DNA of 64,000 bases from Daphnia carinata. Taxonomy: Eukaryota > Arthropoda > Branchiopoda > Diplostraca > Daphniidae. The position numbers were made by a program, and so were the translations under genes. Below, piece after piece: positions 48,901 to 59,385 of the stretch. The stretch is taken from positions 4,750,679 through 4,814,678 of the forward strand of contig NC_081337.1 in the NCBI RefSeq assembly GCF_022539665.2, read 5' to 3'. How positions within the stretch are numbered: the first letter of the stretch is position 1; each line of letters starts with the position of its first letter. Under the pieces are notes generated by a model that was not told the origin of the DNA, made no database searches, and worked only from the letters and a program-made list of their open reading frames with translations.

Positions 48901-50054
48901 AATTTCTTTCATTAGGTTTGATTTTGAGTTGTTTGCACACACCCAATGTAAATCATTCCATCCAAGCTAAATAAACCAAAAATTACCATTAGAGCCCGTT
49001 AAATAATTTTTACGATTAATCCACGTTGATAGCTTTTTCAATGCGCATAAAATTTTTACTTTCGTTTGAATGGATTGAAGTTCAGTAACGACATCCCGTG
49101 ATGTGATTCTCTCTGTAGGTTTAGTGGTCAACATTTTTGTTAACAAACTGCGTGCCCAATGCAAATTATGAATCTCTAGAATGAAAACATATCAAAGGAT
49201 TTAACATTAGTGAGTATATGTTTGCGAAAGTGACCGTCCGTAATTAGAAACTTACTCTCCATATTAATCGGTATATTCTGTTGGATGTTTATAATAATTT
49301 CATCGTTTGAACCGTAGAGATGTATTCCATTCAAGAGAATGTAACCGAAGACGAGGCCTTCTGCAAAGACATCGCTCTTGACTGTCCCACGTTTTTCGTC
49401 CAAAACATTGTTAGCCAGAATTTCGTACAATTCAGGCGCAAACCAAGACCGAGTTCCTCTGATCCCACTCATTGTAAATGTTCCTCGTTCATTCACGGGT
49501 CGGCACAATCCAAAATCACCCCACTTCATCGTTGCCTGTTCGCCTTGGTCAGTCATTTTCACAGAAATCAGAATGTTGTCCGGTTTAATATCTCGGTGAA
49601 TCAAATCCCTCGAATGGATATAAGCAAGTCCTGAAGCTAAATGGAGGAACATTTCGATAGGGAGTGGTATAGGTCCTTTGTATTTCCTAGGATCGTCCGG
49701 TTTTAAGAACAGCTTATCCAATGATGTGTCGCAAAATTCCAAAACATAGTACCTGAAAGGTCAATAAATGTACAGGTTCGGTTACTCTTTCAAAGTGACG
49801 TTTTAAAAATCTTACTTGAAATTTTCATCACTTTCGAAATGAAGGAATTTGATAACATTCGGGTGGGCCAATTGTTGAAGAATTTTCAGCTCGTTGTCAA
49901 CTGGATGAACTGTTTCACCAATCAGCTCAACCCGTTTTACTGCTACTTTTTGGCCGTCAAATGTACCACCAAACACTGAACCGTATGCACCTTTTCCTAT
50001 AAAATCCGTCTTGTCGTACTGCATTTTTCTGACGTTGTCATTTGGCGTTGTCAT
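45991..50054 (-). CDS. IRE1/RNase L-like kinase with 26 C-terminal ankyrin-like repeats (kinase-ankyrin 1)
   Basis: Four minus-strand exons (50054-49816, 49752-49256, 49175-49060, 48966-45991) join in phase to 1,275 residues. Residues 11-284 are a protein kinase: glycine loop GKGAYG at 20-25, VAVK lysine 40, HRDIKPDN at 132-139 and DFG at 159-161, so catalysis looks intact. EFCDTSLDKLFL, YIHSRDLIHRDIKPDNILIS, FGLCRPV and RGTRSWFAPEL are the features that recall IRE1 and RNase L. Where IRE1 has its KEN ribonuclease domain, exon 4 instead runs into 26 repeats of 37 residues (pattern NALHFLCxNNSSxNLMDGIEKLIQLGIDVNAKD) and a charged cap (LLRRNNKKDNLDGIMKLFDK). No signal peptide or membrane helix, so probably cytosolic. 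The first ATG (MTTPNDNVRKMQYD) adds ten residues compared with the paralogue. Role unknown; stress or innate-immune sensing is a guess from the RNase L resemblance. Confidence 0.85.
46270..47960 (-). repeat. 111-bp tandem repeat array encoding near-identical ankyrin repeats
   Basis: About 15 consecutive 111-base units encode repeats 10-24 of kinase-ankyrin 1. They differ mostly at the linker codons (DDK, DNN, DDR, RRDN) and at TNLTNA versus NLMDG. Two-unit patterns recur (repeats 11-12 and 13-14; 16-17 and 18-19), a sign of recent unequal crossing-over or gene conversion. The flanking repeats 1-9 and 25-26 are much more diverged. Confidence 0.9.
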
Positions 50055-50911
50055 TTTAATGCGACAACATTTCAACTCACTGATTTCGTTGCACTTGAAA
50101 ACTAGCAAAAGAGCGATGTAAGCAAGTAGCTAGGGGAGAATTTGATACTAGATAATCAAAATTGAAATCGCTGGTTATCGGTAAGATTATTTGTTGAGCA
50201 TATCATAAGTTAAAAGCCCTTGGAAACGACTGCACCCGTCTATCTGATTATCTGCTTGGCATATCTATGTAGTTACTTCTCGTCAATGTTTTACATTAAA
50301 ATTTTGCCCGTTAATTTGCGTGCCAAAGAAAGCAAGTAGGCCTAACACGTTTGCAGAAGGGCATAAACTCCGCCGTTTCAACTGTAATTTTTAATTGATA
50401 CAAGTTTCTCCATGACAATATTCTTATCGCACATCGCGCTTTTACCGTGCACGTAGTGCCGTTCTGCGTCGGCTGATCCTATGGTATCCCTTTATCTAAT
50501 GAGCAATGTCGGCCTATTGATGCAATGTGTACTTGTTGGACGTTGGTACTGAATTGTTAAGAACAGAAATAGAATTGGTTCGAACTGTTGTTTTCATCAC
50601 GTAACTGAGTTTTTCAAATCATTTATACAGGTGAATTTTCTAGTTCCGACATTTCTATGCCAATCGAATGAAATATTTTGGAAGAAGACCAGCCGTATAA
50701 CAGCCTAACGGATATTCCCTTTGTCTTCAGTAACACCCAAATTGCTGGCTTTGCACGTGGAATGTGGTATATTGAAAACAGAATTAAAGAAAAATGGATA
50801 ACGGATGTAAGCAAGTATCTACAGTATTTACTTAATGCAAATTGCGTCACGGCTACTGAATAACCTATTCAATTGTAGGGAATGTGATTCTCTCGAATTT
50901 AACCGGAATAA
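50055..50911. other. 5' flank of kinase-ankyrin 1
   Basis: Contains the promoter region of the leftward gene. The first 450 bases match the flank of kinase-ankyrin 2 (58160-58560), so the duplication includes upstream sequence. A plus-strand open stretch at 50678-50815 (EEDQPYNSLTDIPFVFS...) ends in a donor-like GTAAGC, but it has no ATG and no recognised family. Confidence 0.4.
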
Positions 50912-51699
50912 CCCAGACGGCACAAAACATGCCGTGGGAGCTCCTGTGGAGTATTGCGTGGGAGGGCCGGGACATCCTAGGGAATGCCTATATCATTCCT
51001 AAACGGCTCCCTGCGGGCTCCCGGTGGCACTCCTGACAAACTCCGTTGGAGCTCCCGCCTCCCAAAACCTTCCAAAAGCCCTCCTATCACCCTCCCCATC
51101 ACCCCTTTTTTATTTTTCTTCTAGTTATATATTTTCATACATAATTATGTATGAACAATCCTTAAATTAATAAACACAATAAAAAACCAACAATCAGATT
51201 ATTTCTTTATTTGTGACAACGCTGAACTTTCAACAAATTCTAATATACAATTTTATATAATGTAATGTAATGCATAAACAAATTATTAATTTATCTGCAG
51301 CTATAATTAACAATGAACAAGATGTGGCAATTATTCGTTTCACCCTCCGTCTATTTCGTTTCTTCAAGAATCGCCCGATATTCCTAAAAACTATCCCGAA
51401 AACCGGAGCACAAAATAGGCGTTCTCTACCCTACTAAACGACAAGGAAGACTGAGAGCAAAGGGTGACGCTTTGCTTAAACGTTGCCAATTTGCGAAATT
51501 CGCATAGTTGGCATTTTTAAAATTCTGTCTGCTTCGTAGCAGACGAAAACAAGCTGGAGGCTTTTGGGAAGGAGATAGGAGGAGTTGTTCCCTTTAGGCT
51601 CCCGAATAACCTTCCCATGGATGTACTAAAACAATCCTGAACGTTTTTGTACAAAGGGAAGGTTATTGGAACTCCCCGGGAACATTTGTGCCGTCTGGG
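50912..51699. mobile_element. Non-autonomous DNA transposon-like element with 15-bp terminal inverted repeats
   Basis: The left end CCCAGACGGCACAAA is matched exactly in reverse complement at the right end (TTTGTGCCGTCTGGG), and the similarity continues imperfectly into GGGAGCTCC/GGGAGTTCC. Total length is 788 bases with no transposase. The flanks (ATAA left, ATCG right) show no clear target-site duplication, so the superfamily is undecided. The interior is rich in short GGGAG/CTCCC palindromic pieces at both ends. Confidence 0.7.
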
Positions 51700-51864
51700 A
51701 TCGACTTTCGGCTGACGGACGCACTTGATGGGAAACATTTGAAGATATCCATAACTGTACAACAATGAACTGTAATGGCGTCAAGATACAGGTCGACAAA
51801 TTATGACATTTCCTTTTTCATAAACTTTGGTTGTTCCCGATTAGTTGGCAGATGAGTTTCATGG

Positions 51865-51964
51865 NNNNNNNNNNNNNNNNNNNNNNNNNNNNNNNNNNNN
51901 NNNNNNNNNNNNNNNNNNNNNNNNNNNNNNNNNNNNNNNNNNNNNNNNNNNNNNNNNNNNNNNN
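51865..51964. other. Assembly gap (100 N)
   Basis: Exactly 100 N, the conventional gap of unknown size. Sequence just left (up to GAGTTTCATGG) continues at 54190, and sequence just right (GAGTGGTATAGG) matches 49663, so the two contig ends overlap. Confidence 0.97.
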
Positions 51965-52357
51965 GAGTGGTATAGGTCCTTTGTATTTCCTAGGATCGTC
52001 CGGTTTTAAGAACAGCTTATCCAATGATGTGTCGCAAAATTCCAAAACATAGTACCTGAAAGGTCAATAAATGTACAGGTTCGGTTACTCTTTCAAAGTG
52101 ACGTTTTAAAAATCTTACTTGAAATTTTCATCACTTTCGAAATGAAGGAATTTGATAACATTCGGGTGGGCCAATTGTTGAAGAATTTTCAGCTCGTTGT
52201 CAACTGGATGAACTGTTTCACCAATCAGCTCAACCCGTTTTACTGCTACTTTTTGGCCGTCAAATGTACCACCAAACACTGAACCGTATGCACCTTTTCC
52301 TATAAAATCCGTCTTGTCGTACTGCATTTTTCTGACGTTGTCATTTGGCGTTGTCAT
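51965..52357 (-). pseudogene. Kinase-ankyrin 5' fragment cut by the gap (likely an allelic duplicate)
   Basis: Exon 1 (52357-52119) is identical in protein to exon 1 of kinase-ankyrin 1, and exon 2 is cut by the gap after KGPIPL. It has no downstream kinase or ankyrin sequence. Because it lies in the overlap of the two contig ends it is best read as the second allele of 49663-50054, not a third gene. Confidence 0.75.
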
Positions 52358-53211
52358 TTTAATGCGACAACATTTCAACTCACTGATTTCGTTGCACTTG
52401 AAAACTAGCAAAAGAGCGATGTAAGCAAGTAGCTAGGGGAGAATTTGATACTAGATAATCAAAATTGAAATCGCTGGTTATCGGTAAGATTATTTGTTGA
52501 GCATATCATAAGTTAAAAGCCCTTGGAAACGACTGCACCCGTCTATCTGATTATCTGCTTGGCATATCTATGTAGTTACTTCTCGTCAATGTTTTACATT
52601 AAAATTTTGCCCGTTAATTTGCGTGCCAAAGAAAGCAAGTAGGCCTAACACGTTTGCAGAAGGGCATAAACTCCGCCGTTTCAACTGTAATTTTTAATTG
52701 ATACAAGTTTCTCCATGACAATATTCTTATCGCACATCGCGCTTTTACCGTGCACGTAGTGCCGTTCTGCGTCGGCTGATCCTATGGTATCCCTTTATCT
52801 AATGAGCAATGTCGGCCTATTGATGCAATGTGTACTTGTTGGACGTTGGTACTGAATTGTTAAGAACAGAAATAGAATTGGTTCGAACTGTTGTTTTCAT
52901 CACGTAACTGAGTTTTTCAAATCATTTATACAGGTGAATTTTCTAGTTCCGACATTTCTATGCCAATCGAATGAAATATTTTGGAAGAAGACCAGCCGTA
53001 TAACAGCCTAACGGATATTCCCTTTGTCTTCAGTAACACCCAAATTGCTGGCTTTCGTGGAATGTGGTATATTGAAAACAGAATTAAAGAAAAATGGATA
53101 ACGGATGTAAGCAAGTATCTACAGTATTTACTTAATGCAAATTGCGTCACGGCTACTGAATAACCTATTCAATTGTAGGGAATGTGATTCTCTCGAATTT
53201 AACCGGAATAA

Positions 53212-54024
53212 CCCAGACGGCACAAAACATGCCGTGGGAGCTCCTGTGGAGTATTGCGTGGGAGGGCCGGGACATCCTAGGGAATGCCTATATCATTCCT
53301 AAACGGCTCCCTGCGGGCTCCCGGTGGCACTCCTGACAAACTCCGTTGGAGCTCCCGCCTCCCAAAACCTTCCAAAAGCCCTCCTATCACCCTCCCCATC
53401 ACCCCTTTTTTTATTTTTCTTCTAGTTATATATTTTCATACATAATTATGTATGAACAATCCTTAAATTAATAAACACAATAAAAAACCAACAATCAGAT
53501 TATTTCTTTATTTGTGACAACGCTGAACTTTCAACAAATTCTAATATACAATTTTATATAATGCATAAACAAATTATTAAATGCTATAATTAACAATGAA
53601 CAAGATGTAAATTAAACATTAACAATGAACAAGATGTGGCAATTATTCGTTTCACCCTCCGTCTATTTCGTTTCTTCAAGAATCGCCCGATATTCCTAAA
53701 AACTATCCCGAAAACCGGAGCACAAAATAGGCGTTCTCTACCCTACTAAACGACAAGGAAGACTGAGAGCAAAGGGTGACGCTTTGCTTAAACGTTGCCA
53801 ATTTGCGAAATTCGCATAGTTGGCATTTTTAAAATTCTGTCTGCTTCGTAGCAGACGAAAACAAGCTGGAGGCTTTTGGGAAGGAGATAGGAGGAGTTGT
53901 TCCCTTTACCCTCCCGAATAACCTTTTTCCCATGGATGTACTAAAACAATCCTGAACGTTTTTGTACAAAGGGAAGGTTATTGAACAATAAAAAACCCAA
54001 TCGGGAACATTTGTGCCGTCTGGG
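53212..54024. mobile_element. Second copy of the 15-bp TIR element (in the overlapping contig end)
   Basis: Same ends as the element at 50912-51699 and the same flanking bases, so it is the same insertion seen twice. It carries a duplicated AACAATGAACAAGATG segment and a replaced stretch before the right end. These are allelic differences between the two assembled versions. Confidence 0.7.
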
Positions 54025-54142
54025 ATCGACTTTCGGCTGACGGACGCACTTGATGGGAAACATTTGAAGATATCCATAACTGTACAACAATGAACTGTAA
54101 TGGCGTCAAGATACAGGTCGACAAATTATGACATTTCCTTTT

Positions 54143-54397
54143 TCATAAACTTTGGTTGTTCCCGATTAGTTGGCAGATGAGTTTCATGGTACGCTGTACG
54201 TTAGCAGAGACCACCATTACTCCACCATACTCTTTTCTCATGTCCTTCACAGCGCGCGCGAAACCAACTACATTGAGGGAACATTCCATAGCATTGGCGA
54301 TGGCGAAGACGATACCAATTGAACCGCCAATCTCAGGACGAAGTACTCTAGATCTATGGTGTAGCAGGAAAGCAACGGTTAAGCTGTTGTTTTCCAA
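54143..54397 (-). pseudogene. Orphan fragment of an SLC12-type cation-chloride cotransporter
   Basis: The frame reads LRPEIGGSIGIVFAIANAM, then ECSLNVVGFARAVKDM and RKEYGGVMV, which follows the NKCC/SLC12 pattern LGPEFGGxIGxIFAFANAVAVAMYVVGFAE. Only about 65 residues are present, with neither upstream nor downstream transporter exons nearby, and the ECSL stretch is divergent. It is an isolated, probably dead exon carried in with the duplications. The copy left of the gap is cut after its last 15 residues. Confidence 0.6.
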
Positions 54398-54422
54398 AGG
54401 CAGTTTGAAAAATGACGTCTAA

Positions 54423-55712
54423 TCTGGTAAAAATTTCATTAAGTAAGTTCCAACTAAAAATTATGTCAATTATTTAAGTATGTAATAATAAAGTGCCACT
54501 TAAGAATATTTGAAAGATCCTTGTAATATCTAGGACATACCGCCATCAATTTCTCCGTTGGTTAAGATGATGGGCATGGACATAGCCGTCACCGCCTTTA
54601 AGTATTGGTTTTTTTCTTTCGCGTCAATCGGCCTATCGTAGTGGTAATCATTACAACACACATTTAGATGCCGGAATATTTCTCAAATTCCGCCCGCAGC
54701 AGTGAGATTCTACCAAACCAGTAGATGGTAAGGGTTAAAGATACGACAAAGTAGCATTAGAGCTGTTTGATCCAACATTTGTAATGAATTTATTTGTAGT
54801 TAGGACGATGACGTAACGACGCTGGATTACAAATCCGAATGTGACACCAGTATTTCCTGTTCGGATTAACATGGCGCTATAACAGGTATTTACATGCATT
54901 TTCAATAGTCAGCCACTCTTAAAGCTGACGTATTATTTCTTGCAGAAGCAGGTGGAAGCGTTTAATTTCTATACGAAGCGGATCCCTGTTTTTTGCTGCA
55001 GGACTTGTGACATAAACCAGCGGTACGCATCGCCGCGATTGGATCGAAATGATAAGGTTAGTAACCATATTGTGCTAAGTCATATTGTTACGCGGTTTCA
55101 TTTGATAGTAGACCTGATTAGGGAACTGTTTGAAAGTCAATTTTTAAAGGTTGCTTTCTTATCCTAAAATCCCTCTGTTTTCCGTCGTTGTGCGCCAGAA
55201 AACGTTAAATGTTGTGGCGTGTTGGGATCTTTATCTATTGTAAATAATCAAACCGCGTCCGTAGTTACCTTGAGGTTAGAGAATGCTTCGAGCACCTATG
55301 GACCAGCGTTATCTGATGGCCTAAGTAAATGTGTCCATTTGATGCAGCTGCAGCTTTTTACACGAAATAATCGCTTTTTTTGCGAGGCCAAATTATGTTT
55401 GGCCGTTTATTTTTGCCACAAGCAATGAATTAGAAAAATGAATTGGAAAAGAAAATTTGTTACCTGTGAGTTTGTTAACATAACGGCTTTTCGCATACGC
55501 ACAAGTGTAATTGAAGCCAACTTTATTCAAAACAAGTCAGAAATTCTATTTGAAATTCAATTTCCAGTCTATAGTGTATTGGACTAAGTTGTTTATCAGG
55601 TTATGTAATAATGTCCATAGCAAAAAATTGTGACTACAGCCTTTCATTGGACGTTGTTACATTTCCCTGGCCTTAGGTTCACAGCTATGGATTTCAACAT
55701 CGTTTTTGTTTA
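54423..55712 (+). other. Block X, second and shorter copy
   Basis: Matches 44900-45990 with more substitutions: the segment ending CCAAACCAGTAGATG|GTAAGG, the GGACGATGACGTAACG segment, and the CTGCAG-flanked segment reading NFYTKRIPVFC and CDINQRYASP. The part equivalent to 43.0-44.8 kb is missing. The same relation holds: block X lies just 3' of a kinase-ankyrin gene. Confidence 0.5.
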
Positions 55713-58093
55713 TTAACTACCGGCAGAGTCTGTCTTGTCAAATAATCTTATGATTTCGTCCAAGTTGTCTTTTTTGTAATTATTGCGTAAAAGACTCTGC
55801 GCGTCATAACCGTTGGATTTAATCTCAATTCCTAGTTGAATTAAAAGTTTGACCGCGTCGAATAGGTTTTCACTGCGATTAAATCTGCACAGAAAATGGA
55901 GCGCATTGCATCCGTTTTTGTTCTTTGCTTGTCTATCAATTCCAAGGTGGATCAATAGTTTGATGGCTTTAATTAAATTTGGGCCTGAATTGTTTCTGCA
56001 GAGAGCATGTAGTGCGTTTTCTCCGTCGTCATTCTTTGCATTCATGTCGATTCCATGTTGGCTTAACTTTTTGATTGCACTAATTAAATTTGAGGATGAG
56101 TTGTACGTGCATTGGAACTGGAGTGCGTTTAATCCGCCGCTGCACTTTGCGTTCACGTCGATTCCGAGTTCAATTAACTTTCCCATTGCGCCATTGAAAT
56201 ATGAGGATGAATCATTTGTGCAAAGGAAATGAAGTGCGTTAAATCCGTCGTCATCTTTTGCGTTCACGTCGATTCCGAATTTGATTAACTTTTCGATTGC
56301 GTCTATTATATTTGAAGATGGATTGTATGTGCACAGGAAATGGAGTGCGTTTACTCCGCGGTCATCCTTTGCGTTCACGTCGATTCCGAGTTGGATTAAC
56401 TTTTCGATTGCACCAATCAAATTTGAGGATGAATTAAATTTGCACAGGGAATGGAGTGCGGTAATTCCGTTGTCATCGTTTGCGTTCACGTCGATTCCGA
56501 GTTGGGTTAACTTTTCCATTGCGCCGATTAAGTTTGAGGATGAGTTGTTTCTGCAGAGAGCATGGAGTGCGTTCAATCCGTCGTCATCCGTTACGTTCAC
56601 GTCGATTCCGTGTTCGATCAACTTGTCGATTGCGTCTATTACCGTTGAGCTCGAATTGTATGCACACAAAGTGTGGAGTACGTTCAAGCCGTTATTATCG
56701 TTTGCATTCCCGTCCATTCCGATTTGGATTAAGAATTCTATTGCATCAGTTAAATGGGGGCTTGAATTGTTTGCGCACAAAACGTGTAATGCGCTCTGTC
56801 CTTCGTTGCTCTTTGCGTTTGTGTCGATTCCGTGTTGTATCAACAAATCGATTACTTCCATCAAGTTTCGACCTGAGCTTTTGGCACAGATCCAATGTAG
56901 AGCGTTCCATCCTTTTTTGTCTTTTGATGTCACATCGATACCGCGCTGACCTAAAGAATTGATCGTTTCCCAAAAGTTTGATTTTTCACTCGTGTCGGCC
57001 AATAGCTGAAGCAATTTGTTTTCTGCATCGGCAAGCTAAGTAAAGCGAAAATTAGAGTTAAATCGCGTTAAATCATTTTTACGACTAATTCGCGTTGACA
57101 GCTTTTTAATTTGCACAAGATTTTTACTTTCGTTTGAATGGATTTAAGTTCAGTAACGACATCTCCTGATGCGATTCTCTCGGCAGGGGTGGTGGTCAAC
57201 ATTTTTGTTAACAAACTACGTGCCCAATGCAAACTATGAATTTCTAAAATGAAACATATTAAATGGTTTAACATTAGTGAGTGTGTGTTTGCGAAATTGG
57301 CCGTACGTAATTAGAAACTTACTCTGCATATTAATCGGTATATTCTGTTTGATGTTTGTCACAATTTCATCGTCTGGACCATAGATATGGTTTCCATTCA
57401 AGAGAATGTAACCGAAGACGATGCCTTCTGCGAAAACATCGCTTTTGACTGTGCCCAGTTGTCCGTCCAAGACGTGGTTATCCAGAATTTCGTACAACTC
57501 AGGAGCTAACCAAAATCGAGTTCCCTTGATTCCACTCATTGTGAATCTTCTTCGTTCATTCACGGGTCGGCACAATCCAAAACCACCCCACTTCAACGTG
57601 GCTTGTTCGCCTTGGTCAGTCGTTTTCACGGAAATCAGAATGTTTGCCGGTTTAATATCTCGGTGAATTATATTCCGCGAATGTATATAGGCAAGGCCTG
57701 AAGCTAAATGTAGGAACATTTCGATAGGGATTGGTATAGGTCCTTTATATTTCCTATGATCGTCCGATTTTAAGAACAGCTTGTCCAGTGATGCGTCGCA
57801 AAATTCCAAAACTAAATGTCTAAAAGGCCAACAAATGTACAGGTTCTGTTTCTCATTCAACATGACGTTTAAAAAAAATCTTACTTGAAATGTTCATCTC
57901 TTTCGAAATGAAGGAGTTTGAGAACATTTGGATGGTCTAATTGTTGAAGAGCCTTAAGCTCGTTGTCAACTAAGTGGTCTTGTTCACCAACCAGCTCAAT
58001 CCGTTTGATGGCTACCTTTTGGCCTTCAAATGTACCAAGAAATACGTATCCATATCTACCACTTCCTAAAACACCCTTCTTGTCGTACTGCAT
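55713..58093 (-). CDS. Kinase-ankyrin 2: predicted pseudokinase with about 10 ankyrin-like repeats
   Basis: Four exons with the same junctions as kinase-ankyrin 1 (58093-57885, 57819-57323, 57243-57128, 57035-55713) give 714 residues; exons 2 and 3 have identical lengths (497 and 116). The glycine loop GSGRYG (10-15), VAIK lysine 30 and HRDIKPAN (122-129) are kept, but the DFG motif reads GFG at 149-151 because GAT is GGT at 57584-57582, so metal binding is probably lost. Exon 4 starts with LADAENKLLQLL, a segment absent from the paralogue, then about ten diverged 37-residue repeats and the same C-terminal cap (LLRNNYKKDNLDEIIRLFDK). The frame is intact throughout, which argues for a functional pseudokinase or scaffold. 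The ATG at 58093 is preceded by an in-frame stop 12 bases upstream. Confidence 0.83.
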
Positions 58094-59385
58094 TGTTTTT
58101 ACGTTTCACTTGCGACAGTTTTTGAAGCGACAACGTTTCAGCTCACTCATTTGATCCACTTGAAAACTAGCAAAACAGCTATGTGTGCAAGTTGCTAGGG
58201 GAGAATTTGATACTAGAGATTAAAACTGAAATCGCTTTAAGGTTATCAGCTAGGTTGTTTGTTGAACATATCTTAAGTCGAAGTCTTTGGAAACTACTGC
58301 AATCCACCTGACATATCTATCAAGTCCGTTGCAATGCTTATCGTTTATGTTTCGCCCGATCATTTTCATGCCATAGAAAGCAAGTTATACGTTTTCAGAA
58401 CGGAATTCAGTCCGTCGCGTCAACTGTTATTTTTCATTGATATGAGTTTCTACATAGCAAATATTTGTTATCGTCGAATGCCGTATGTTGCCCTTTCGCT
58501 TTGTACGTAATACCGTTTATGTTGGTCACACCGTGTGCTATCCTGTCTAAAGAGCAATGGCGGCATATTCATATTATTGCATGCTTTGGATATGGATTGC
58601 TAAATCGAGGTAATAAAAACTGAAATTGATATGAAATTATCGGTTATAGGTTGTTTGTTGAGCATATCATAAATTGAAAGCCCTAGGAAACTACTGGATC
58701 CATCTACCTGATTATCCGTTTGACATATCCGTGAAGTCAATTCAAAGCTCCACGTTGAAGTTTCACTCAAAGACTTTCATGCCTAAGGAAGCTATTGACA
58801 TGTTTTCGGAAGAAAATATTCTCCCTTGCTTCAACTGTAATTTTTAACTGAATCAAGCTTCTACATGTCAACATGTATCATCGTGCATCCTGGCTTCAAT
58901 TTGCACGTAATTCCACTCAAGTGAGGAACGATTTTAGTAAATTTCATTTGTTTGTTAAGTTTCATTCAAACTAATGTACTACGTACTTTTATTAATCATA
59001 GATGTAGAACGTCTTTTCCAGTTATGAAGAAGAATACGCGAATCTGCTGTGTAACGACAGTCAATATTATAAGCGCAGAGCTTTTTTCACATGAACATTT
59101 TTGAGAATAAAATGTCAAAACGGATGTTTGATTCCCTAGAACGAGGACGAATGGTGGCATATTTGCTGTGCGTGCCTCCAACCAAGCCATGTACAGTGGG
59201 GCACTGAAGGCTCCTTTTCGAGTCACGGATAAGGTCCTTATTGAATTTAAAAAATCAAATGTGATAAGCAAGTCTTATTCTTTTAGGCCAGTGAAATCAA
59301 AATTTCTTACATTAAAAACCAAATTCGAGTCGGATGAATGGTGTAATAGTAATTCCCGTAATCGCAGGTAACGATCAATGCAGGG
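58094..59385. other. 5' flank of kinase-ankyrin 2 with a repeated segment
   Basis: 58160-58560 and again 58610-58920 match the 50110-50470 flank (GTTTGTTGAGCATATC, ACCTGATTATCCG and neighbouring pieces), so the presumed promoter region is present twice here. 59110-59371 holds two short unrecognised open stretches ([27 protein letters not shown]) with no counterpart elsewhere in the window. Confidence 0.45.

Larger units (their letters stand above)
51965..54189. repeat. Near-identical second copy of 49663-51864, probably an unmerged contig or haplotype end
   Basis: About 2.2 kb repeats the sequence left of the gap in the same order and strand, with a few small indels (for example loss of four bases near 53055, and changes near 53570-53620, 53925 and 53985-54002). 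Overlap of both gap edges is the signature of two alleles not collapsed at a join. A real tandem duplication is less likely but not excluded. Confidence 0.85.

Noticed and set aside
50577-50585. GGTTCGAAC, like a tRNA T-loop
   Set aside because: No acceptor stem, anticodon arm or A-box can be folded around it.
50678-50863. Plus-strand frame EEDQPYNSLTDIPFVFS as a gene
   Set aside because: No ATG start, no family recognised, and stops close by; only a donor-like GTAAGC supports it.
52115-52411. A third kinase-ankyrin gene
   Set aside because: It is near-identical to 49812-50108, cut by the N gap, and lies in the overlap of two contig ends.
59354-59371. Similarity of this segment (NSRNRR, 15 of 18 bases) to the end of echinoid exon 7
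   Set aside because: Too short to separate from chance; no flanking similarity, although it lies right beside the duplicated echinoid tail.
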